From the NCBI GenBank assembly GCA_027574665.1, contig CM050658.1, forward strand, positions 23,634,317 to 23,698,316: a DNA stretch of 64,000 bases, in the 5' to 3' direction. Position 1 is the first letter of the stretch. Every line of letters starts with the position of its first letter. This document shows, piece after piece, positions 24,470-36,600 of the stretch. Source of the DNA: Rhynochetos jubatus (lineage: Eukaryota; Chordata; Aves; Eurypygiformes; Rhynochetidae). Below the pieces are notes generated by a model that saw nothing but the letters and a program-made list of their open reading frames with translations, was not told the DNA's origin and ran no database searches. The position numbers and the translations under genes are program-made.

Positions 24470-27409
24470 AGGGCGGAATAGTCACCATGGCCTCCCTAAA
24501 CAGCCTAATGAAGACATTGTTGAAGGAGAACATCTTCTTACTGAGCTGCTGAGACTTTCCCAGTAGCTCTACCAGGTCTGTTGAGGCTTATTTTTTACTT
24601 ATTCAGTTTTCATAACCAGAACATTTGGTATCTTGTCATGTTTTCCTATTCTAAACTAATCTGCCTCACACACAGAGCTCTGTCATATAATCAATATAAC
24701 ATAACGCCTGATGATCTCAAAAGGCTGAGTGTGATTAATGTATAAAACTTGGGTGGCCGTTTGGAAAGATATAATCTGATGCTGTACAGAGCAGATTGAT
24801 TTGGGGGATTACCCCTCAGTTCCGAACTGGTAAATAGCGTAAATGGATCTGCTCAGTAAGAGGAACTACAGTATGCTTTGAAACATTAGTTTGCCTTTAG
24901 AGCAAAACCAAAATGCAATCTGCTTTCTGACGTGCCGTTTGGTTCCTGGCATGGCTGCTTGCATCCCCAGAAGGGTATGTCCTGTGGAAAGTGTAATAAT
25001 TTGTGGGTTTTTCTAAAATGCAGACATCAATAGGAAGAGCGCATGATAAGCAACCTCTTCATTTTTCTTAAGGTTTTTGCATTCTTCTCGGAGTGTTGAC
25101 GTAGTGCACTATACCCTGGGGTGTTGCAAGTGTCTGAATACTTAGGATGTGTGAAAGAACATGTAGTAATGTCTCTTCAGTCTGGGCAAACAGGTTAGCT
25201 TGAGTGCATCGCTTTTATTCCTGCATTTAAATAAAATGAACTAAGATGCTAGTAATCAAAAGGGAAACTCATTGGTAGATACTTATGTTTACTAAAATTC
25301 CTCCTTCTGTAAACAGTGAAAAATTAAATTAGCACTTTATGATCTTTATCATGAAGATGAAGCATACGTCTAGACCAGACAGTCTTACAGATTTAATTCT
25401 AATTCTTGGTTACATTTCTGTAGTTCGTAGTGCTTGTCTCTGAGGCTGGAAATAGCACAGTGCTGGGCACTGTGGTACTCTAACATGCAGCTAAGGTTCC
25501 GGGTGCTGCCACGATTGGGGTGTGTTTGCACTGGAAAAAACACAAAAATAGGCGAAGTGTGTCCAGCCAGCATGTGTGTGTTTTAAATAAAGTAGTCTCC
25601 ATTGGGTTTAAAATGAGATGTTTCCATTTCTTTATAAGCCTGCTTTTCTAAAACTCATTTACAGAGACTAAATAACATCTGCCATCAGGAACTTGTGCTT
25701 GGGCCCTAGCCGTGCGAGCGCAGAGCCCATGACGCGCTATTAGGCACCAGGATGGGGTGCGGAGGTAGCAGTTTGCAGGCAAGGACTTGGGCAGGAGCAG
25801 GGCTCAGGGTTTGTGTAATAATGCCACTAGTTGTTTTTCAAGGGCACTTTTTCCCTGATGGGTAAATTCAGTAGGTCTTGTTTCCTCCTTAAAAGCTAAG
25901 TTAAAGAGAAAAATGCTTTCTGCAAATCACGTCCTATTTTCATGCTCATTCAATTATCACAGATTTTAATTGCAGTGTGAGTCCATCTGACCTACCTCCT
26001 CTCCGCTCCTTAGTGACACTGATGTTAGAACTATGGGAAAACTTAGTCTGCTGGCAAAATGGGTGGAAAAATCAAACATTTAATGTTTTGCTTGAACATT
26101 TTGTGGTTTATCCTGAAATTCTTTGTCTGAAACAAAGGACGTTCTTTGTTCTTTTTTGTGGGGTTTGTTTTTGATTTGAAAAAAATCTGCAATGTCACTG
26201 TGGATTGCAGAAGTTTCTACAGAAATGGTATAAGTTCTCTGAAAATCTTTTTTTAAAACATGAAAAAAAGGACAAACTGTATGCCTCTTTTGATGGTAAA
26301 AATTTGTATGTTGGCAGATTCTTACAGATGCATTCAGAATCAAAATATTAATGATTTGGAAAAATCTCAGTATAATTTCACATGACCCCCTCTTGGAAGA
26401 TTCTGTGTTTTGCATTCTTTGCTCCAGCGCAATTCCAACTGAAGAAATACTTCAAAAAACCCAAGATTATGGATTCTTTTAAAAATGTCATTCCTTGTTT
26501 TCTGGGTACTGTTCAAAGCTGTGTTTATATATCTTAATCTTACCCTGATTTATATGATCAAAATTAAGCTTTCATGGATTTGTTTGGAGTCTGGGGAAGA
26601 TATGAACTGAACCACCAGATAGACAGTCGCTGCCCTGCTGAACTTGCAGGCTGTGGATGCCCAGGCTCTTCCCGTGGGATGCTGGGCTGCCGTCACAGTG
26701 TGCTGCCCTCTCTCCCAGCCATTCCAGCCAGTTGCCTGTCCCCTGTCCCTCCTTGCTGTTTGCATGCCTGAGGAGCAGTGGCAGGCACAGGGGATGGGCT
26801 AGAGGCAGTGGTTGGGTCGCCCTGTAGAACTGCAGCTGGGAAGGGATGTGTCTGCAGTCTGGGTGCAGCAAAAAATAGGAGCAAAGCCTTAGGAGTAAGC
26901 AGTGAGGGGGCTTGTGGGTGGTGCTCCCACGTGTGTCATGCTCAGCACCTGCACAGTGCCCAGTACAGGGCCTCTGAGCTCTAAGGGACTTTCTGAAGCA
27001 TTAAAAAAAAAGGTGACTTTGGGATGACGTGGGTGAAGGGACCTTTTAGTCATGTATCTTCTGCCCTTTCAGCCAGAGGAGCTTTTGCTGTGATGCTAGT
27101 GTGCACTGTTAAGTAGCTGCTAGTTGTCACTTGGAGAGTATTCCTTTGTTATTTCAGAATCACTGAGACACTTAATTGGCTGTTCATTAACTGCCTTAGA
27201 GAAAAATGAGATTTGATTAATCATCATTTCAGCAAATTATAGCCTGTTCTACAGGCTAATGAAATTAAGCAGCAATGAGCTGGCTTCCTGTGTTAGCTGT
27301 GACCTGCCCTAGCTATGTAGCCCTCGCTGTCTGGCCCTGACCTGGAGGGCTTGAGGTGCACAGAAATCAGAGGGGTCACCGACATGAATCAGGGATGGGG
27401 GGAGCCTAG

Positions 27410-27475
27410 TGTCATGGAATCATGTAGGTTGGAAAAGACACCTTTAAGATCACTGAGTCCAACCATCAAGTCGCA
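27410..27475 (-). mobile_element. Short CR1 3'-end relic
   Basis: The + strand reads ATCATGTAGGTTGGAAAAGA, followed by CACCTTTAAGATCACTGAGT and CCAACC. This is the reverse complement of the conserved 3' end of CR1 elements found throughout bird genomes. Only about 65 bases are recognisable, with no coding part. Typical of severe 5' truncation plus decay. Confidence 0.75.
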
Positions 27476-30400
27476 TGTTAATGGCGTGAAGACCACAGAA
27501 CACTGCCCAGAGCGCAATGGAGATGATGCCTGTGCCTTGCAGGGGTACAAGTTGTTGGCAAAAACACAGACAGATGGCAAGAGAGACAGCTGTTGCCTCT
27601 CATTCATAACCTTTGCGATCACTTCACTTCCTTTTTGTTGCTTTTGTAAGCAGTAGTCATTGTGATCAAGACTGATCAAGAGCAAATTTCCAAGCTGAGA
27701 TCTTGAATTAATCATTGACGAATGTATATTTTTCTCAGAAATAGTCCTATATAGTACATTATTTCAAGTTTTACCATACACGCATGATGATTTCAAACAA
27801 CTGGGTTTCATTAATTAGGCAACAGGGGAAGGTGCAACTAGCACCTTTGCTTTAGAATCAACAGGTTTATCCAAAGATCTAGAGTTTGAAGAAAGGAAAA
27901 CTGCAGATGGATTATGCATGCATTAGGAATCCTACACAAGGTATTTGCGGGTGTTACAAGGCCACATGAAATCGTTTTGCTTTCTTCTGGACAAGAGTTA
28001 AAGTTTCCCCAAAGGTTTCCTATTTTCTGCCATCTTTGTGTCTTATATCCATCGTTTTCCAAGATCTATGCCTGTTGCTTCCCTTCAATCTCTTTTAGAG
28101 GCCCTTTCTCAGCTGTTTCAAGGCTGCAGTAGCTGCTCCCCTCAACTGCCTGCGTTGGCAGAGAGTAATAGAACCCCACTCCCCCATGTCTTCGCCAAAT
28201 GGGGCTCATTCAGCCTCACTGTGTAATTTGGTTTAGCAGCATTTGAGACATTGACAGTGCTGACATTGGCATTACATGGAATTTGCTCTGAAGAAAGTTG
28301 GGGAATAGCACAACCACTAATGGTTTGCACTTCACCCTTTTTAAGACATAAACAGTCAGGAAAAACCTAGGCCAGATCAGTGGTAGTTGTCAGCCACCTG
28401 GGTTTTGGTGTGCAGCACTTAGGACTTGATGGTGTGGTTTGGGGCTGGATGAGCAGGAGTGATAGGATTTGAGGACTACTCTACCCCTTCTTCTCTGCCC
28501 CTTCTTTGGTGTATGTGGGTTTGGTAGCTTCATAACTGGTCTCACTCTTCCCTGTGTAGAATTTGGGAAGAAGAGGTATTTCCTCCTCTGAAGTGTAGTC
28601 TTCTCATCATGAAGCATGATGCTGATTGCAGATACAAACCAGAAATAGATCAATGACAACAGAAGAGTTAACAGAAGAATTACTAGAAGGAAGTTTAGAG
28701 ACTGCTATTTTCGTGTGTGTCTGTGTTGTAGAAAGTTTTCTTGTTTTAGCAGAAGAAACTGAGATTGTTTTTCACTTAGCTGTTGGCAGTGCTGGAGAGG
28801 AATGGATGGCAGTCTTGCAGCACACCTCATTTAACGTCTTCACTGCCAAAGATCCCAGACGAGATGCCCAGGCTTCCCTGGATTTTGAGGGCCCTCAGTG
28901 GGCCTTACCAGAGCTCTCTGTGAATGGCCTTGGTGTTGGCCACGGGCAGGGCAACGGCACCAGTGCTGTGGTGGTGGCCCTGAGCAAGGAGAGCTGGCTC
29001 CTTTTGGTGTGGTGGCTGTGGTCCCCTCTGTGCTGGGCACCCCGGGGAAAGAGAGACAAGGTCCTCAGCAGTCTGGAGAATCTCCCCCACACCTGGGATT
29101 TGGTAGGTGGGAAGGAGCTGTTTAACGGCCCCATTTGGGTGGAGGAGGCAGCCTCAGTTCTGCCCTGGTCCTACCTGGGTCAGGCGCTGCAGGCATGCCT
29201 TTGAAATGCAAAGCAGCTTCCTTAGGCATTGCAGGGGGTAAAAAGTGCATTAACCATATCATAGGCACATGGTACTTCCCTGCTCAGATTACACTAGAAA
29301 ATCTGGGCAGTTCCTAAGATAGAGCTGGAAAAGGGAATTTGGGAGTGTGAGCAGCACTTGGAGCAGAGCACAGCTGACATGTCTGGGAACAAAAGGTGAT
29401 AGGAGAACTCGCTGCATCTACATGGCCGCACATCCACAGGTCAGCAGAAATCCTTCCTAACTGGATGTTTGTTGCAAATTTACTGGGAGAAGCGTAAAGT
29501 AACTTTGAGTGCTGGCTTTGCTTTGTGCCTGTGTTCTTCTGGTTGCAAAGATTCAATCTAGCTGTGTTTCTCGTTGATTCTGTACTCTTTTTTTCTATAT
29601 TTACTTTCTAACTCTTCATCAGCCTCTAAAGCTCGTTACCTCTCTTCTGTTTAATACAGTTTAAAGATTTAAGTAAGTAGGGACAGATTTGCTTTGTTAG
29701 TTAAGACTGCTAAAGCTCCCTCTACTCTGCTCGTGGATAAAGCTTTTTGCAGTATGGATTTTTTTGCAAAATACTCCATAAGCAACACGTGTTTGTGCTA
29801 TTAGTCAGATCTTCACAGACTCTTTTTTATCTTCTCCTCAGAAGTAAACTTCTTACAAAAACAATTGTTTTTAATGCTGCTTCTGGCCTTTTGACTGGTG
29901 ATTCAGAGAGCGTTTTACCTCACATACTGAAGTGAAAATTACGTTTGTTTTTGTTAATGTAAGTCAAGAAGTAGCAGTGATTCAGTGTGACAGGCTGAAT
30001 GTGAGCCATATGAGCTGAGCTGCACAAGCATAAAGGATGATTGTGCTGCAAAATATCTCCAAGTAATTCAGATTTTGACACACATAACTTCTCAAGTTGC
30101 ATTTCCCCCTCCCCACCACTCCTGCCCTTCCCCCACCATCCAGGATCTGATGTGATGGAAAAATATATGCATTGTCTCTGGGAATAGTAGTGGTTGGGCT
30201 AAAAGTGCTTTGCTTATGTGAATTTTATTATGGCAATGTGAGTGCTTCACAAAGAGATGGTAATAATTGCATACGCTTACATACGTAGTATTAAATAACG
30301 ACTTTACAGACTTAAATAGCTCAATTTTTAGATGATAATTATTATATGTAGAGCGTGTGTCATCTGCTTATCTGTTTGGCTGACAGGTTTTGAAACGCAC

Positions 30401-31636
30401 TGGTATATAGCAGTTTTCTGATTGAAGAAGTGCAGCTGCTGCATTGAGCTGCTGGAGCACAGCTCACAGGCAGCTCCTGGCGCGTGGGACAAGGGTTGCA
30501 TGTTAGGGAGGACTGCTTGTCCCCAGGAAGCCCAGCGCACTGGGCAGAGTGCCACTGTGAGTCCCTCTCTTGGGCGGAGTATTTTATAGTGCCATTTTTT
30601 TCCAATTAAGCACTATTGATTTCTTTTGTCTGTGTTTTTTATTTCTTTGTTGTAGACTTTTTTAATCTGTGGTTTCTCTGTATGGATGGCAAATGAAGGC
30701 TGTTTTAATGTTGATACAAATGACACATACTCATAGCAGGATTTTATGTCCAGCCTTTTTATTGATTAAACATCTGCATGTTTGGATGCAGAAGAGAATA
30801 GCAAGTGGCAGTTCGTTTCTGGCAAGGGTTTCTTACCAATAAGTGCAAGGGGCAGGGGGGGCATGTGTATGTGTGTGCGAGTGTAACATATTAGTGTAAT
30901 ATCTATAAAATAAGATATTTTATTGGCTCTTAAGCTTGAAGATTGAATTCTGTTCTTTTAGGAAGTATATCATGCAAATACAACAGATGCATACCGTGGT
31001 AAATAAGAACAAAATCTGCTTTTTCAGTGAATCTCTTCTAACCCATTGGCCCAGTCCAAGCCTTTCTCTAAAGTTATTAAGAAGGACCCTGCTGACACTG
31101 ATGGAAGTGAGGATAAAGCCAGGCATTAAGATGGTCTAGATTGTGACACACCTTTGCTGTTTAATGTTGATGAAGATTTTAAAGAAGCAAACCAAAAATA
31201 ACACATTGGATGCTATTTTTAAGGCAAAATCCCAGCAAAATGTATTTCATTGGGTTCCAAATGATTCCTTGCTTCACTTCAACAATGAGCTAACCATTAT
31301 ATGGTCTTAATTTACGGAATCTTAAACAGTTTCTGGCACTACAGTGCCCCTGCAGGAAGAACAGATGGTACTTTTGAATGAGTTTTGCTATGGAATAAAA
31401 TGTTCCAGGTCTTCAAGAGATCATATCCATCTGTAAGAAAGGGATAGCATTTTTGTAAAATAAAGAAGGTGGAGTAAAACAACTTGAAATCCTCTCCTGA
31501 AGGAAAAATGGTGCCTCTGCGCATTGGAAGGCAACATGGAAAGGTATCACTCTAACATTATTTTAAAGGTGAACATTGATTTTGGTTAAACATCCCTAAT
31601 GGGAAACCTTATCTGTCAGGGCTAGGAGTGGTCAGT

Positions 31637-31674
31637 ATGTAACATGGTCACTATATACTGAGAGTATGTTACAT
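31637..31674. repeat. Perfect 9-bp inverted repeat
   Basis: The arms ATGTAACAT (31637-31645) and ATGTTACAT (31666-31674) are separated by 20 bases. Because the arm is nearly palindromic, the two also read as near-direct repeats (AGTATGTAACAT and AGTATGTTACAT). Confidence 0.7.
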
Positions 31675-34600
31675 TTATAACCAGGTAGATTGGCTGTGTC
31701 TTCATCTCATCTCCATGCGATAAAGTTCTGTCTTATTTGATTTATAAAGCTTTGGCTCTCTGAGAATAGTGTGGAAGCTATGAAGACCCAGATCCTGACA
31801 GTCCTTATCATGTCAGTGTATCAGGTTGCCAGCCCTACAGAGCTGGGAGGAACATGTCCATCGTGATGCACATCTTGCACCCTCCATAAAAGTTACTCTT
31901 ACAAATCAGAGGATGGGCAGAAGTGTGAGAAGTTGCATCACTTTCCTTCTCCATTCTTCTAAATGACCAGGAACTGCTAGGATGATGGAATACGTCATTT
32001 TTCACAGCTCTGTTGTGATTCTTCCAGTTGCCCTCTTGGGGAATGATTGCTTTCTCCCCCTTGGCCTCTGTACTTTTGTGACCCACATTTGGTGAATGAA
32101 TATCCCTTCAGTTTTCCTGTCTTTCTTACAATTCTATAAGTACTATAAATTTTGTTCATATACCTGTAGAGTTCTCCTTTGCAAACTGAAAAATCACAGG
32201 CTTTTCAGCTTTATCTACCTGAAAATAAGGTAATCAATCATGTAAGGTCTCTGGATGGTGCATAATGACAAGCTCACATCTGGGGGCCAATCCATCCATC
32301 CTGAAACACATCGACAGAGATGTTGCCCACTGAAGTTTTACCCACCCTTCCACTGGCTGTAGAGAAAGCTTCATCCTGAGGTAACTTCCAGAAAACTGAA
32401 GTGAAACTGAACCTCTGATCTGTAGAGAATTTAGATTCATGGGCCTGTTTGTTCTGTTCTTGTTCTTTGTACTTTGAATACCCAAGGTATCAGCAACTTG
32501 CTTTTAGAAGTGATTGTGCAAAGTTGTAGTACCTTTATACTTTTGAAATCTGGTGAAAATCTTCCCTCCCCCAGCCTCCAAAATCAGTTGGCACGTCTGA
32601 CTGGGCTGCCAAAGTGTTTAAAATCATTACGGGGTAAGGCAAGGTCGTGCCACAGGAAGGCTCTCTGCAGGTGCCTCTTTCTGCCAGATGGCTGTAGGAT
32701 AGACCGGCCTCTGGGCCTGCATTTGTGGAAGCACTAACAGGAATTTGAGAGTAGACTGGAAAGCAGGAGTATCTCTCTCTTCACTGTGAAGGATAGGTTG
32801 AAGTCCTAATCATTTGGGTTTACTTTCCTTGGTGTTTTTTTGGGGTTTGTTTTTTTTTTAAATACCAAATGGCCTGTGATTTTGGGAGACTATCTTTTGC
32901 ATACTACTGACTTTAATTTTTAAAATCTTAATTTTTCTTGCCAGTCATGTGCTGGGCTATGCATAATGAACATGGAGCGAGAGAGTATCAGCTCGTTCTT
33001 CTTCTGTTGTGTTAATGATTTCTTTCCCCTTTGCATAAATCATCTTTACAGTTGGAGGATTTTTTCAGCTGGAAAATAAAATAACTTCCTCCCCTTCCAG
33101 GAGAAAATTGACCAAAATGTGTATGTATTTTCATGTAGCAAGACCAGACCAAATTGTGCTCACTAGTCAATACCACCTTCTTGGAGTATTGTTCATTGTA
33201 ATGAAAATCAGGCTCAATTTGCTGTTTTTGTTAGTGTGTTCCACAAAGACAAGATGTAAAAGGAAAAGATGTATTCTTGTTATTTAAATTGTATGCACCT
33301 CTGTAATGTAACATATAAAAATGTTTATGTTAGTGGGTTTACCTGCATGCACATAACTTAATGCAAAAGTAGAGCTATGATCAGTTTCTGTATTTTCTCT
33401 CCAGCATAGGATGTGGCTCAACATGAAAAGCAAGGTTTACATCAATATTTTAATTTTCCTAAAACTTTATACAAGAAGGCAAGGCCAGCTTACTTTTCAA
33501 TATATTTGATAGGGTCTGCCTTTTTCTCCTGAGTGTTGGAGCAAGTCTGGTAGGTTTCTTCAGACCTGTTCTTTCCTGGGCAGCAGTTAAATTGCTGTGT
33601 TGTTTGGTATCTTAAAAAACATACCATGTTCCCCATTAGAACAAAGCCAGATTTTGTAGTATTAGCGTTTCTGGATTGTTGAGATGTCTAATTTTGATTG
33701 TTCTGTGTTTAGTCACATGTTACCATAGGCTTACTTGTACTTGCTGATGATCAATAGCTTAAAATATTCAGGAGTATGGGTTGCATATTTACACAGCAGA
33801 CCATACTAGCTTCCTGTGGTAATAGAAAATGTAGTGTATAACTTACAAAGTAAACAAGGCTTGCTCTTCTAATATCTTTCTGGTTTGTAGGATACATATT
33901 GTACAGAACCAAAAACCATTATGAACACGGGAACTACATACGTGCATCTGAGGGCAGGAGTTGTCTAAATGTATTTAGGCATAAGCAAACTATCTGTTTG
34001 TGATCATTGACTGTGTCAATTTGAGATTCTGTACTGTATGCACAAAAACACCTGTGCTCCTGTCCCCAGGAAATTATCCTCCTTATTGAGGTTACACTTT
34101 GGACAACTTGAATCTGGTCCAAAGCTACTGAAATCCGTGGAAGGAGTTTGGGATCTGGGGTTCCACATGTGCCGTAGACAAAAGGGTCGTGCATTACTTT
34201 CCCCTTCCTTAGAGAACATAAGCATGCCAGGGGAGTATAGGAAATACGTGTATTTCTATGTTTATTTATCCATTAATGTTGAAACCCTTTGTATTTAATA
34301 CTAGATATTTTGCTTTTATGAGTTACCATTCAGTGCCTTCATTTTATGACAGCCTCTACACAGCGTTAAATCTATTTCAGGTTGGTTGTAAATAAATTTG
34401 CTGCCCCAAAGATAGAAGGCCTCATCACTGAAGAAACGATCTAGGCTTTCTCCAACATCTAGTAGGATGCCTCCTCTGAAACGCTTCTGTAGATTTTAAT
34501 TTTCAGTAAACGAGGGACCATTACTGGCCTTGGCATCTCTTGAAGGATAAATAGGGCTCAAAACACTATCCATCCAGATTCTCTCTGGCAGAGTACTGAA

Positions 34601-36559
34601 TCTGCCTGTCTGTAGAAGCTAGTTACCTTCCTGGTCAGCATCATGCTCAGTTCATATAATTGTGTGCTCCAGCAGATCTAATAAAAGGTCCCAGTCAGTG
34701 TCTGTGTTTGCTGAGTTCATGGGATCCCCACCTGCTTGTCCTGTCACCTCAAGGTGATGCCAAGGAGAAACTTCTTGCTCAGCCTCATGCTCTGCCAGTG
34801 AAATGCAGGACAGTTTACTTTCCAAAAACTGGAGTCACACAGCAACTCTCAGCTCTTAGACAGCTCTTCACAGTCTTTGAGGATCAGTGAAGAATAAATG
34901 CAGGGTGGAAGATGGGAGGTATTGCAAGGGTAACTTCTATTAGTTACATCTGGCATTGTTTTCTCTGAATGATAGGCTCTGAGATGAAATAGCAGAGCAG
35001 GCTTCTTTTCACATTTTGGTATCCACCAAACCAAATTAATTCCATTTTCTTTTATGGAAAGTCTGTGCAGAACAGTTTTGATTGATGGATTACATCTGCG
35101 GCTGCCGACTGATTAGCAGCATGATAGATGTAGCTTCATTTACAGCGTTTTTCTTTCATTCATGAGGAAAAATTAAAGGTTTCTTTCCAGCACATTTTTT
35201 GCATTAAAACTTTTCAAAGTGCTCAACAAATGGTAGGCTTTGATTTCTATTTGTTTAATGCCTGTGCTAATTAACATTTCTGTGAGAACATTTTAACCAA
35301 ATGTTCTAGTTTTTCCTCCATTAAGATAATAATTTTTTGCTTTAGCTGAAGAATTTAGTTGGTATATATAATAACCCTGATAGGGGATGTCTTTTGTCAC
35401 CATATGAGAGGAAAATGTTCCTGAGGAATGATCACTGCTGCTTTTTCTGGACTTCATTAATTTATAGCTGGCAATACGCCTCATGGTACATCCAGTCCAC
35501 TTACTACAGATATGCTCTGTCTGCAGTCCGTTGTCTCGTGGCGTGAGTGGAAAAGGCAGGCATATATATATGAGTGCTGAAATAAATACAAGTTCCTTTT
35601 CTTCATACCAAAGAATATCTGGGCAGATACTCAGCCAGATTAATTAGCCAAATATTTTCAACGCAAAATTACAAGGTAGGATCCGTAACCCAGCCTGTCT
35701 TTGTGGACTTAATTTCTAAACCTTATCTCCTCCTTCATGGTTTGTAGAAAACCACAGGATGGGGAAATCAAGAAATGGGGCTGAGTGGTGGCAGGGCAAA
35801 GGAGAGGACTATTTAGTGATACAAGTACCAGTTTCTGTTGGGAGATGCATCTACCCTTGTTTGTTTTACATCTCCATTTCATCCTGTATCCATGGTTATT
35901 GTCTGCAGGTTCAGGCATGGACTTGTCTCTGGCAGTAGATGCCCTACGCAACCTGTCCTGCCGTGAAGCTTGAAGGTTTTGATTCATGCCAGGCCTACTC
36001 CACATAAGCTTTGTGGGTAGAAGTAGTGGTCCGGACAGTTGTTTTTTCTTGTGTTGCTTATTCTTGTCCCTTCCTTCTAACAGGAAGACTCTGTTCAGAT
36101 TTGAGCACAGCAAACTCTCAGAATCCCTGTCAAGGGCAGAACTAGTAAATCTGGGATGATTCCAGCAGTAATAACGTACTTTGGGCTATAAAGAGGGTTG
36201 AACATTTTGTAAATGAAAAATTCTGGGAACACTTAACTGTAACGAAGAAAATGCAATCCCAGTGACTCAAGACAGAGAGATTTCCTTGAAGTATGAGGTG
36301 GAGCTATGGTGTACTTCTGATGGGTATATTTGAGCTAGTATTTTATGCACCCAATACCATAAACTGTGGGGTCTTCTCCCACCCGCTCCGACTTTATCCA
36401 GAGGAGTAGGGCAGAGAATGTCTTCTTTGCATGGAACAATGACAGCAGTGACCTTGTGAGCTGTGTCTAAGTGTTATTTATTCAAGAGCCAGAGCACAGG
36501 CAGGACCGTGGGTGCGCAGAAGTTCACCTGCTGTCGCAAGAGTTCCGGCTAGGTGCGTG

Positions 36560-36600
36560 CCGCAGCTGAGAGAGCAGAAGATGTATTTTCTCAGCTGCGG
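36560..36600. repeat. Perfect 12-bp inverted repeat (hairpin)
   Basis: The arms are CCGCAGCTGAGA (36560-36571) and TCTCAGCTGCGG (36589-36600), separated by 17 bases. The stem does not extend with good pairing outside the arms, so it is too short for an ordinary microRNA precursor. Each arm contains the E-box CAGCTG. It lies in FBLN2 intron 1. Confidence 0.85.
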
